Shown piece by piece: positions 43,073 to 49,956 of a stretch of 64,000 bases of DNA. Under the pieces are notes generated by a model. The model had not been told where the DNA came from and made no database searches. It saw only the letters and a list, made by a program, of their open reading frames with translations. Each line of letters opens with the position of its first letter. The first letter of the stretch is position 1. The stretch is from a virus: positions 1-64,000 of IMG/VR virus record IMGVR_UViG_3300022843_000009; one strand, 5' to 3'. A program made the translations under genes and the position numbers.

Positions 43073-43253
43073 ACACTTTTGTACGTCTTGGCGGTGGCTT
43101 AGATTTTTTGGTTCTGATTTCTTGGAAGTCACACTCTTTGTCGTAAAATTTACTACAACATCTTGCGCCTATTCCAAACAATGAGCGTTTAATATTTTCA
43201 TTGGTACACCAAGCACCTTTGTTATTATATTTACAATTTATCTTTCTTTCCAT
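43071..43253 (-). CDS. Small Cys-rich cassette protein (60 aa)
   Basis: MERKINCKYNNKGAWCTNEN, then GIGARCCSKFYDKECDF, with six Cys, suggests a zinc or disulphide mini-domain; the tail is basic (KKSKPPPRRTK). I recall similar small proteins in Bacteroidota cassette-like regions. No promoter; attC-like site follows. Confidence 0.55.
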   Translation of the reverse strand: MERKINCKYNNKGAWCTNENIKRSLFGIGARCCSKFYDKECDFQEIRTKKSKPPPRRTKV

Positions 43254-43261
43254 TTCAATAT

Positions 43262-43330
43262 TATTTAATTAATAATCCGCACTACACACAGCACTTTGTA
43301 TAGTGCATAGTTCGTTCCTCACAACGCCAC
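43262..43330 (-). repeat. attC-like palindrome g (shorter)
   Basis: GCACTA and TAGTGC arms around CACACAGCACTTTGTA, after the 81-aa cassette gene. Weaker than the others. Confidence 0.4.
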
Positions 43331-43564
43331 CATACAAGGGGCGTTGCCATTAGAGTTTAACCAAACATAAGCTGTCGGGTCATACTTTTTTGGCTTTCCT
43401 AAATATTGGCTTTTATCGCAAACCTTACACTCTCGTCTAAATCCTTGTTCGTATATCTGTTTACATTTTTTATCTTTAAATCTAGTCCATTTGCTTATCT
43501 CCCAAAAGTGTAAGGAAAAACGGCAACTAACATTGTATAAAAAACATTGCTTAATTCTATTCAT
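43319..43564 (-). CDS. Small Cys-containing cassette protein (81 aa)
   Basis: Opens MNRIKQCFLYNVSCRFSLHF (start inside palindrome h) and has QGFRRECKVCDKSQYL, a CxxC-type zinc motif. Function unknown. Confidence 0.5.
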   Translation of the reverse strand: MNRIKQCFLYNVSCRFSLHFWEISKWTRFKDKKCKQIYEQGFRRECKVCDKSQYLGKPKKYDPTAYVWLNSNGNAPCMVAL

Positions 43565-43588
43565 AATTTTAAATTTAGTGCTGCAAGA
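43526..43588 (-). repeat. attC-like half-site h
   Basis: CTAACATTGTATAAAAAACATTGC, the left arm of the palindrome b/d type, without a convincing right arm; probably the truncated edge of the cassette run. Confidence 0.45.
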
Positions 43589-43619
43589 ACAGGTCTTTGA
43601 ACTTGGGTCAAATCGTCCA

Positions 43620-44309
43620 TTAAAAAACTCTCTGTGTTAGTCTCTCAAATCCGTCCTTCCATGTTTCGTGTTTATCAAATCTTTCACCACAACCAGTGGT
43701 TCCACCTTTCCAGCTTCCTCTTCTCTTTCCTACTTCTGAAGAGAATTCAACGTCAATTGTACGACTCACTTGGCTGAACATAGTTGTTCGTTTGAACCAT
43801 CTCATTCTCCATTCTCTCTCCGAGATGGATATATCGGCATTAACCACGTTCAGTTCTCCATTTGGAGTGTGCTTATCAACATACGGCATATTAGTTCTCC
43901 ACATTTTCTCTTTCCATTCGTCTTTATAAAAGTCTTGTTTGTCGCCTTTTATTGAATGAACCCATGTTCCATCCTTCAGTTTAATGCTGTGGCGAACGTG
44001 GTCGAGATTCCAGGGCATATTAATGTATTTAGATTTCTTTCCGTAACGAATAACAAAGCTCTGACTCTGCCAACCATCCTGATACCAATAACAGCCGTAC
44101 TGTTCTGAGTCGCCGTAATCCTTTCTCTTGTGTGACCAGGGCATACTCCAAAACAGGCTCCAGAATAGGAATGCTATATGGATTTGGGGTCTCTCATCAT
44201 CAGAATACCCGTGGCACTCGTAAGTTAAGTGAAAAGCAACTGGTTTTCCCCAGCTGTATCTATAAAATGATATATTATCGTTTTCAAACTTCTTTGTGGG
44301 GTTTCGCAT
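43620..44309 (-). CDS. Hypothetical phage protein (229 aa)
   Basis: Rich in Trp and Tyr (FWSLFWSMPWSHKRKDYGDS, YGCYWYQDGWQSQSF) with a C-terminal basic segment; the Trp/Gly pattern suggests a beta-propeller or carbohydrate-binding surface. Ends near the cassette edge. No family recognised. Confidence 0.62.
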   Translation of the reverse strand: MRNPTKKFENDNISFYRYSWGKPVAFHLTYECHGYSDDERPQIHIAFLFWSLFWSMPWSHKRKDYGDSEQYGCYWYQDGWQSQSFVIRYGKKSKYINMPWNLDHVRHSIKLKDGTWVHSIKGDKQDFYKDEWKEKMWRTNMPYVDKHTPNGELNVVNADISISEREWRMRWFKRTTMFSQVSRTIDVEFSSEVGKRRGSWKGGTTGCGERFDKHETWKDGFERLTQRVF

Positions 44310-44381
44310 TCTACAAATGTAATCAATTTTACAAATATAAAAACTGTTCGAAGGGCGGCCTTTTTCTATCTGTAATTCAAG

Positions 44382-44453
44382 AGGGGCGTAGGGGGTTCGA
44401 ACCCCTGACGTACAGGGTTAAAGCCTGATGTTCTACCTCTGAACTAACGCCCC
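44382..44453 (-). tRNA. Suppressor-type tRNA, anticodon TTA (reads UAA)
   Basis: Acceptor GGGGCGT/ACGCCCC, D-stem GTTC/GAAC, T-loop TTCGAAC and anticodon loop CTTTAAC: U33 then TTA then A37, so it should read UAA and, by U34 wobble, UAG. Body is class I. The anticodon stem has one T27-T43 mismatch. It could be an amino-acid tRNA with a changed anticodon; the cognate synthetase is unclear. Confidence 0.8.
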
Positions 44454-44647
44454 TTGTGGTAATGTGCTATCCGATACAGCCAGTCTCCACAATACGGTGA
44501 AGATAGAATATCTTTCTTAGCCTGCATAACTCTTCGTAACGAGGAATATGGACCAGAGTATTTGGTCCAAGCCACCCTGGGGCGATGCTTAGCTGTATAG
44601 TTTGAAGTCCATTCTATATAATATCTCGTGTTATCTACAGTAGCCAT
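44444..44647 (-). CDS. Hypothetical protein (67 aa)
   Basis: MATVDNTRYYIEWTSNYTAK and a YCGDWLYRIAHYH box; beta-hairpin-like. Its stop codon lies inside the 5' end of the suppressor tRNA gene, so the tRNA is cotranscribed and processed out. Confidence 0.6.
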   Translation of the reverse strand: MATVDNTRYYIEWTSNYTAKHRPRVAWTKYSGPYSSLRRVMQAKKDILSSPYCGDWLYRIAHYHKGR

Positions 44648-44666
44648 AGCATTAAAATAGTGGTTA

Positions 44667-45425
44667 CTAACTAGGTTTTGAAGTTATCAACCATTCTTTT
44701 AATGTCATGAATTCTTTCACCTTACCTGGGACAGAATTTTCTAGTTTGGCTAACTTTATGTTGATTTTATCTTTGTTTTTTCTATCATAGATGTAGTCTA
44801 TTATGCCTGGATTCTCTTTAAAGTACCATATCGCATATTCTAGTGTTCTCTCTATTTCTTCATCAATGGTTTTTGATTCATCAATATGCGTCAATACAAT
44901 GGTTGGAAAATAAGAGCAGCATGGAATGGCGTCATTGCAGTTTGTTGACATATGTATACCATACTTTGATTTCTCTGGACTTTCTAACTCGAATATTTCC
45001 ACGGACAAAGATTCTCCGATACTGTACAAGGATTTCATCCACGAAGGATTTCTTTCTGGATTAAACTCTGTGTCTTTTACAATGTAAGTCTGTTTTGATA
45101 TTTTGCTTGCCATTTCTTGCGCTGATTCTTCTTTAGCATTTAATTGGTCTATTTTTTTAAACACATCTCCATACTCAGAGAAGATTAAATCTGTTTTTTC
45201 ACAAAACTCATCTATTATATCAAAGAAGTTTGATGCCATTGGGCTCATGTAGTACATCAGTACAAAGTTGTAAGACATTCTGTCTCCATTCCAGTATTGG
45301 ACTTCAAAACTAATTTCACCACCCAACTCGGTGCCAAAATTAATATCCACACACTCAAACTTGTCATTATAATCCATTACTTTTTTAAACCAATCCATTA
45401 TTTTTTTTGTTTTTAATCCTCGCAA
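44667..45425 (-). CDS. Hypothetical protein (252 aa)
   Basis: Acidic/helical (EFCEKTDLIFSEYGDVFKKI) with a VQYWNGDRMSYNFV strand pattern early. Overlaps the following cupin gene by 13 bp. No motif recognised. Confidence 0.62.
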   Translation of the reverse strand: MRGLKTKKIMDWFKKVMDYNDKFECVDINFGTELGGEISFEVQYWNGDRMSYNFVLMYYMSPMASNFFDIIDEFCEKTDLIFSEYGDVFKKIDQLNAKEESAQEMASKISKQTYIVKDTEFNPERNPSWMKSLYSIGESLSVEIFELESPEKSKYGIHMSTNCNDAIPCCSYFPTIVLTHIDESKTIDEEIERTLEYAIWYFKENPGIIDYIYDRKNKDKINIKLAKLENSVPGKVKEFMTLKEWLITSKPS

Positions 45426-45829
45426 GGCAAGTGACCATATTTATGAAAATACTTTAATGGACGTTTCAATTTTCCATTAATCCAAAAACCCCATTTTCGT
45501 CGTGGCTTAAACGCTAATACAAATGTCCAGCAAGACACATCTTTAGGAAGCACTACATTATGTATATGTTCTGCTTTTCTAAAGCGAATGCTTCCTTGTC
45601 TTAACTTATCGATTCCATTTGGGCTTATGTCTAAATAGCCTCCTTTCAGTATGAAAGTGATAAAATCCCAAGCATGGTCATGCTGGTGCGCGATTGGTTC
45701 ACTTCTTATGAAGTTGTGAACTCGGAACGAAAATAAGTAGAAATTGAACACCCATCTGTAAGCATACGGGCAACTTTTTTCACCTAAAGCTTCGTTCCAT
45801 CTGAACTGAATTGGTCTGAACTTTTTCAT
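45413..45829 (-). CDS. Cupin-fold phage protein (138 aa)
   Basis: HQHDHAWDFITFILKGGYLD (~48) and FRKAEHIHNVVLP (~85) are cupin metal-binding strands; FKPRRKWGFWINGK closes the barrel. Similar small cupins recur in large phages with unknown substrate. Its start overlaps the stop of the upstream gene (ATGA), which itself requires read-through of an in-frame TAA. Confidence 0.75.
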   Translation of the reverse strand: MKKFRPIQFRWNEALGEKSCPYAYRWVFNFYLFSFRVHNFIRSEPIAHQHDHAWDFITFILKGGYLDISPNGIDKLRQGSIRFRKAEHIHNVVLPKDVSCWTFVLAFKPRRKWGFWINGKLKRPLKYFHKYGHLPCED

Positions 45830-46338
45830 TTCTTGATTCGGATTATAGCTGAGGGTACAGTTTTGTAATCCTCAACAAATGAATAATCTGGGACCATTGT
45901 CACGGAGTAGTTCTTATCTTGAAGCCACTCACGGAATTCTTTGTGCAGTTAAGTCTCTCCAACCATCCAAAAAGGAGATGTTAAGCTTGAGATTGTTCCG
46001 CCTGGTGCAAGTTGGTCATACATGTGCATGATGTGTTTGCAATCGACATTGTCTCGAAAGTTAGGACAGGCAATGACGTAATCATATGGTGTCTGGGCTT
46101 CGAATCGGAAGAAGTCTGAGCCAACCAACTCATATTCTTTTTCTTTCAGTGTGACTCGGCATTCTTGATTAAGTTCTACACAGTCAATTTTACACTGTTG
46201 GAATTTTTCTTGAACCCCGTCCGCCAATACTCCTGTGCCTGCAGATGGTTCTAGTATTCTCGCTCCAGGCTTCGGGTTTAATCTCTCACATAAAGCATCA
46301 ATCACCACTTGGGGTGTAATTCTGTTTGTCTCTACCAT
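45826..46338 (-). CDS. Methyltransferase interrupted by in-frame TAA (read-through candidate)
   Basis: Class I SAM-dependent methyltransferase: ILEPSAGTGVLADGV (~25), then YDYVIACPNFRDN and GGTISSLTSPFWMVGET. At codon 130 is TAA (45949-45951), after which the same frame continues LHKEFREWLQDKNYSVTMVP and VEDYKTVPSAIIRIKK to a TGA that overlaps the next start by 4 bp. That C-terminus is exactly what the family needs, so either the TAA is read through (a UUA tRNA lies 1.4 kb away) or the gene is recently broken. Confidence 0.75.
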
Positions 46339-46360
46339 AGCTTTCGTTTTTTTTATTGTT

Positions 46361-46451
46361 TGGTGAACGGAATAGGAATCGAACCTACAACTTTTCTTAT
46401 GGCCGCTAAGCCATCTAGTTTTGCGCCTTCCATCCTTTTAAGTACTCGTTC
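46361..46451 (-). tRNA. tRNA-like gene with encoded CCA, anticodon unassigned
   Basis: Acceptor GAACGAG with CCGTTC and 3' ACCA, D-arm CTT...GG...AAG and T-loop TTCGATT are recognisable, but the middle folds as ATGGC-TTAGCG-GCCAT with no clear anticodon arm. Possibly a tRNA with an insertion or a decayed copy. Confidence 0.45.
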
Positions 46452-46492
46452 GAACATTTCCTTAAAAATCTTGGTGCAATCCGCCCATGTTG

Positions 46493-46544
46493 TGGCGTGG
46501 GGAGAAACGAATCTCACGCGAATCTTCTTTCAGATTCTCACGCC
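46493..46544 (-). ncRNA. Miniature tRNA-like RNA 1 (no D-arm)
   Basis: Acceptor-like GGCGTG/CACGCC, one hairpin GAATC-TGAAAGA-GATTC and a T-arm-like hairpin with loop ATTCGTT; about 52 nt. Confidence 0.45.
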
Positions 46545-46604
46545 ATGTGGGGGAAGTTGTTTATGAGAACAGCGCCTCCCCAAGCATCTCACTGCTCATT
46601 ATAA

Positions 46605-46771
46605 TGGTCCCGCGAGAGGGTTCTGCCCCCCATCATTTCTTCAACATCAACTACTAACTCACTCTTGTGGCCACGCAAGTGAGTTTTTGTGTTTGCATCC
46701 CGAACTGAGTCCTTTCGGTTCGTCTTCCACATTATCAGTGTGGTGCTTTAACATATCTAAGCTATCGCAGG
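46605..46771 (-). tRNA. tRNA-Ile(GAT) with ~90-nt insertion
   Basis: Acceptor CCTGCGA/TCGCGGG, A73 and encoded CCA, D-arm AGCTTAGA...AAGC, complete anticodon arm CCACA-CTGATAA-TGTGG (GAT). Between the anticodon arm and a T-arm-like GGGGG/CCCTC hairpin lies an insertion with CGAAC/GTTCG and a hairpin whose loop is TGCGTGGCCACAAG. Confidence 0.7.
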
Positions 46772-46777
46772 AAATTG

Positions 46778-46920
46778 TCCTGGAGGAAGGGCTCGAACCC
46801 CCGACCCCCACCGTTCGATTCCAATTCTCTACTTCACAACCCTTGTGGCCACGCAGGTTGCGTTTCAATCCTTTTCCTCATTTATCAGGGTGGTGCTCTA
46901 ACCAACTGAGCTACTCCAGG
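46778..46920 (-). tRNA. tRNA-Ile(GAT) with ~69-nt insertion after the anticodon loop
   Basis: Acceptor CCTGGAG/CTCCAGG, D-arm AGCTCAG...GAGC, anticodon stem 5' strand CCACC, loop CTGATAA (GAT); the 3' strand GGTGG lies 69 nt later. The insertion includes a hairpin CAACC/GGTTG with loop TGCGTGGCCACAA, shared with the other tRNA-Ile. Confidence 0.75.
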
Positions 46921-46923
46921 AAG

Positions 46924-46969
46924 TGCCGCTAACAGGAATCTCACCTATTCTAGTGCTAATGCAAGCGGC
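46924..46969 (-). ncRNA. Miniature tRNA-like RNA 2
   Basis: Acceptor-like GCCGCT/AGCGGC with A73, box TGCATTAGCACTAG, T-arm-like AATAGG-TGAGATT-CCTGTT. Fits exactly between tRNA-Ile and the next tRNA with 1-3 nt gaps. Confidence 0.5.
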
Positions 46970-46970
46970 G

Positions 46971-47050
46971 TGGTGGTGAGGGAAGGACTTGAACCTTCGA
47001 CCTCCAGGGTTTTAAAGCCTGGTGCTCTGAACCAACTGAGCTACCTCACC
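46971..47050 (-). tRNA. tRNA with 9-nt anticodon loop (centre TAA)
   Basis: Acceptor GGTGAGG/CCTCACC, A73 with encoded CCA, canonical D and T arms, class I variable loop. The anticodon stem CCAGG/CCTGG encloses CTTTAAAAC, nine nt, with TAA at the centre. Identity uncertain (Leu by anticodon, but Leu tRNAs are class II). Confidence 0.75.
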
Positions 47051-47054
47051 AAGA

Positions 47055-47099
47055 GGCCCCAGGAAGACTTTCTCTTCCTCTAGTGCTAATGCAGGGGCC
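47055..47099 (-). ncRNA. Miniature tRNA-like RNA 3
   Basis: Acceptor-like GGCCCC/GGGGCC, box TGCATTAGCACTAG identical to element 2, T-arm-like AGGAAGA-GAAAG-TCTTCCT. Confidence 0.5.
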
Positions 47100-47100
47100 G

Positions 47101-47154
47101 TGGTGGCGTGGGAAGAAACGAATCTCCCGCGAATCCCTAATGGACTCTCACGCC
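47101..47154 (-). ncRNA. Miniature tRNA-like RNA 4 (encodes CCA)
   Basis: Acceptor-like GGCGTG/CACGCC followed by ACCA; hairpin GAGTCC-ATTAG-GGATTC and T-arm-like GGGAGA/TCTTCCC with loop TTCGTT. Relative of element 1. Confidence 0.5.
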
Positions 47155-47190
47155 TTTTTTAAATTCCAACACGTCAATGAACTTTTGTTG

Positions 47191-47264
47191 TGACAGGAGA
47201 AAGATTCGAACTCTCGTCCCCAGGTTTTTAAGGCCTGGTGCTCTAACCGCTGAGCTATCCCGTC
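47191..47264 (-). tRNA. tRNA with 9-nt anticodon loop (centre TAA), second
   Basis: Acceptor GACGGGA/TCCTGTC, D-stem GCTC/GAGC, T-loop TTCGAAT, A73. Anticodon stem CCAGG/CCTGG encloses CCTTAAAAA with TAA at the centre. Confidence 0.75.
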
Positions 47265-47313
47265 TGGTGGCGGATTCAGGACTTTAACCTGAACTGGTGC
47301 TTATGCATCCGCC
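47265..47313 (-). ncRNA. Miniature tRNA-like RNA 5 (encodes CCA)
   Basis: Acceptor-like GGCGGA/TCCGCC with ACCA, box TGCATAAGCACCAG, T-arm-like TTCAGG-TTAAAGT-CCTGAA. Abuts the preceding tRNA without a gap. Confidence 0.5.
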
Positions 47314-47317
47314 GTAG

Positions 47318-47364
47318 TGGTGCGGGGACAATCGAATGTCCCATGAGCCAAAAGCTCTCGCACC
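47318..47364 (-). ncRNA. Miniature tRNA-like RNA 6
   Basis: Acceptor-like GGTGCG/CGCACC, hairpin GAGC-TTTTG-GCTC, T-arm-like GGGACA/TTGTCCC with loop around TTCGA. Confidence 0.45.
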
Positions 47365-47385
47365 GTGATATGGAAACCTGCATCA

Positions 47386-47805
47386 TCATGCGGCTTCTTT
47401 ACAATTACAACTCTTGAGAGTTGGTTGATTCGTAAATTCTTTGAAAGCAAGTGGTAGACTAGATAACCAACGGGCAGATTCTTTCCCTGGTTCTACGGTA
47501 ATAGACGTGAACTGGTTGTCGAGGTCAGGCTCCTGGAAGGAACTGAAATTAATACCTTTTTGCGTGAGTTTGTCTCGGAGCTCGATGAGTTCTTGCTCGT
47601 CTTTGACTGATAAGAATCCTAAATATGGATTCGATAACCATTTTTCATAAATGGCTGTGTATTCTTGATTGAATACGTGGAATGAATGCATTCCTTGAGT
47701 TGCCTGCGCTCCAGGAGCGAGGTCTCGTCTTACGACGATGTAAAGCTTTAAGTTTTTCTTCTCTGTAGAAGGGTGTACTTACTGGTTGTCTAATGCTTTT
47801 TTCAT
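47386..47805 (-). CDS. Peptidyl-tRNA hydrolase-like protein with in-frame TAA
   Basis: From the ATG at 47805 the frame reads MKKALDNQ, TAA (47779-47781), then VHPSTEKKNLKLYIVVRRDL and APGAQATQGMHSFHVFNQEY, the N-terminus of the Pth2-type fold, ending with FQEPDLDNQFTSITVEPG and SLPLAFKE. The next ATG (47691) would delete the conserved YIVVRRDLAPG strand. So the gene needs read-through of codon 9 or a non-standard start after it. The enzyme would release peptidyl-tRNA, in keeping with the tRNA array beside it. Confidence 0.72.
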
Positions 47806-47941
47806 GACTCTTATTTTTTGTTTGTTTCTGAACCTACTTCTTCAACTTCCGTGCCATCTGATATTAGATGTCATTTTGTCAGGCTGTAGAGTTGGCTCTC
47901 AATACAATCTACGACAAAGATATAAAAAAGTTTCACTTATT

Positions 47942-48175
47942 TCAATCTTTTTTTGAAAATAAATCATCCGACAGCCCTGAGAAGTCCATTCCCTTTGTGT
48001 TTTCAGAGATTTCATCATTACTCTCAAATTCTGTATTTATTGCAACTCCTCTTCTTTTTTTATACTCGGAACGGACTCTTTTCGTCAGTGTTGTCTGCTC
48101 CTAGTCCGCTAACAAGTACCTGACAAAGGAAGCTGCAATACTGGCAGCAATGCGTCTTTGTTTTTTACCAATCAT
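47942..48175 (-). CDS. Basic small protein with in-frame TAG
   Basis: ATG at 48175 (overlapping the upstream stop) gives MIGKKQRRIAASIAASFVRY then LLAD, TAG at codon 25 (48101-48103), then EQTTLTKRVRSEYKKRRGVA and an acidic tail ending DLFSKKD, TGA. Composition is continuous across the TAG (basic, helical), so the two halves look like one protein of 77 codons. Read-through or recent decay. Function unknown. Confidence 0.55.
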
Positions 48176-48458
48176 AATTGCTTACCCCGTGAAGGAGTAG
48201 GAAGAATAACAACCATCCACCACCACTCTTATCTAGGGAGTATAGAGCGACTGCTCCTGCAATCAACCCCAAAGGAACTATGTTTTTCTTTAACACTTCC
48301 GCGAAAGATTTGTCGTTTTTCGCGCTTGCTTCTGCTTCATCTAGTGCCGCAGCGGTTTTTTTCCTCAAATCAACAACCGTAGTTGCCTCCGTTTTGAGAT
48401 TTAATTCATTCAACGCTGATTCCAGCTCTTTGAATTTAGGTCTATTCTTTGCGCTCAT
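48165..48458 (-). CDS. Small membrane protein (97 aa)
   Basis: N-terminal ~60 residues are a helical charged segment (FKELESALNELNLKTEATTV) and the C-terminus has two hydrophobic stretches (VPLGLIAGAVALYSL, WLLFFLLLHGV). Size and layout suit a holin-like or phage membrane protein. Stop overlaps the start of the TAG-containing gene. Confidence 0.62.
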   Translation of the reverse strand: MSAKNRPKFKELESALNELNLKTEATTVVDLRKKTAAALDEAEASAKNDKSFAEVLKKNIVPLGLIAGAVALYSLDKSGGGWLLFFLLLHGVSNYDW

Positions 48459-48912
48459 TTGCTTTTTGTAGTAGGTGTAATGTTATGTCACTCCAGTTTG
48501 TAAATCTTTCATCGTGGCCATAATGGATGTGTTCACCACCGTAATCTGGCTGACCGTGTTCGTTTCCATCATCAACAAGCGCTGCTCCAGAGAGTCTTCC
48601 TTTGTAGGATGTAATCGTAAGTTCTTTTAGAAATGATTCCCCAAAGTGTTTTTGGACCCACATTGCTTTTCCTGTCCAACAGGCATTGTTTCGAATTGAA
48701 GGAGCTGTCAGAAATTTAATGTCGTAGTGGTCTTTAAGTTTTTCGTAAGCCTCCATAAATCCAAACATAGGGTCAAGATTAATCCAGAAATCCAAATGTG
48801 AATGTGGGAACTGTTCATCAGGATGTCTTTTTCGCCACTCTGATGTACCTTTCGCAAAATCAACTGCACAATGGTCCATGTCTATGTCTATGATTGGTCT
48901 TAAGTTTTTCAT
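48442..48912 (-). CDS. 5'(3')-deoxyribonucleotidase-like HAD phosphatase
   Basis: 156 residues. HAD motif I IIDIDMDHCAVDF (~8), motif II FLTAPS (~72), a conserved Lys region, and motif IV ALVDDGNEHG (~125). This matches the NT5C deoxynucleotidase family found in phages, which dephosphorylates dNMPs and adjusts precursor pools, for example when a phage uses modified bases. Overlaps the next gene by 17 bp. Confidence 0.82.
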   Translation of the reverse strand: MKNLRPIIDIDMDHCAVDFAKGTSEWRKRHPDEQFPHSHLDFWINLDPMFGFMEAYEKLKDHYDIKFLTAPSIRNNACWTGKAMWVQKHFGESFLKELTITSYKGRLSGAALVDDGNEHGQPDYGGEHIHYGHDERFTNWSDITLHLLQKANERKE

Positions 48913-48971
48913 ATAATTTTATTCACATTGCCAGGGTTTGAGCTCCTGGTAGATAGCGTTTGTTGGTAATT

Positions 48972-49094
48972 TTACTCTTCCTTCAAGGCTTCGTCTATTC
49001 TTTTTATTAATCTTTCAGCCTCATTGCCTCCATCATCCCAAGGCTGTATGAAGTTTGCACAATCAATTAATAATTGTTTAATTTTATTGGTCAT
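48972..49094 (-). CDS. 40-aa protein
   Basis: ATG at 49094 to TAA at 48972. MTNKIKQLLIDCANFIQPWD then a Glu/Arg-rich helix ending ALKEE. Compact amphipathic helical protein, four genes of similar size follow each other here. Function unknown. Confidence 0.55.
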   Translation of the reverse strand: MTNKIKQLLIDCANFIQPWDDGGNEAERLIKRIDEALKEE

Positions 49095-49100
49095 GCAGCG

Positions 49101-49310
49101 TTAGGTATCGATTCTCATTTTAGATAAAGACCTTGTTAAGTCTAAAGACGCTCTTTTTAAGGCTCCAGAAGTTTTGTCTCCTCTAATCCAGGAATGTTTG
49201 GGGTTTTTTTCAAAAAGGTGTTTATTTGAATCACTTTTTTTGAATTCTTTCAATCTTTTTAGAAATCTTTCTATTTCCGATTCAACTTCTTTTATATTTT
49301 CTATTCTCAT
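49101..49310 (-). CDS. Small helical protein (69 aa)
   Basis: MRIENIKEVESEIERFLKRL, strongly helical and charged, ending SLSKMRIDT. Six bp upstream of the 40-aa gene. Function unknown. Confidence 0.6.
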   Translation of the reverse strand: MRIENIKEVESEIERFLKRLKEFKKSDSNKHLFEKNPKHSWIRGDKTSGALKRASLDLTRSLSKMRIDT

Positions 49311-49364
49311 AATGAGGAAAAGTTTTTAGCTGATTGCAGCTTTAAAATAAATGCTAAGATACAG

Positions 49365-49586
49365 TTAAGATTTTGTTTTTTCGTCACAGTCTGAGTGGTA
49401 CTGTTGCTCGTCTTTCGGAGAAGTTTCTATTTGATATCTTAATAGTTTTTCCGCAACTGTTTTTAGATATTCAATTTCTTCTTCTCCCATTGCACAGCTT
49501 GCTTTCGTTTCTTGTAAGTGAGATTTAAGTCGTCTTGCAAATGTTTTGTCGTTTATTATTCTGTTTTCTTTAATTGGATTTTCCAT
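49365..49586 (-). CDS. Small helical protein (73 aa)
   Basis: MENPIKENRIINDKTFARRL with a KASCAMGEEEIEYLKTVAEK helix; a TATATACGG promoter-like box lies upstream near 49598. Function unknown. Confidence 0.6.
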   Translation of the reverse strand: MENPIKENRIINDKTFARRLKSHLQETKASCAMGEEEIEYLKTVAEKLLRYQIETSPKDEQQYHSDCDEKTKS

Positions 49587-49686
49587 TTTGATTTTTATAT
49601 ATACGGTAATATATAAAAAAAGTTACATAAATCAATAGTTTGGAAACCACTATTTCTTTACAGGCTATTTATTAAAAACGAAATAC

Positions 49687-49956
49687 ATGAAAGCTTTTAA
49701 ACAATTCTGGCGAGACCTTTTTACAAAAGATTTCTGGGACTTCACACTCTTGAGCAAGTCTAAAAAATGGAGACTTGTTCTTGTTACAGCACTTGTGACT
49801 TATGCCATTTTCTCATGCATTAAAGATTTTCCAAGTGTTGGTTGGAAAATAGGCGGCTCAGCAATAGCTGTTGGTTGGTGGTTTTTAAATGCTGCTCAGC
49901 TATACAGCACATATTACAAGGTTACATACAAGCTTAAAACGCAAGATAAAAAATGA
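49687..49956 (+). CDS. Small membrane protein (89 aa)
   Basis: Starts MKAFKQFWRDLFTKDFWDFT and has two transmembrane helices (LVLVTALVTYAIFSCI and IGGSAIAVGWWFLNAAQ). Overlaps the next gene by 4 bp. A holin or structural membrane component would fit; not proven. Confidence 0.6.
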   Translation: MKAFKQFWRDLFTKDFWDFTLLSKSKKWRLVLVTALVTYAIFSCIKDFPSVGWKIGGSAIAVGWWFLNAAQLYSTYYKVTYKLKTQDKK

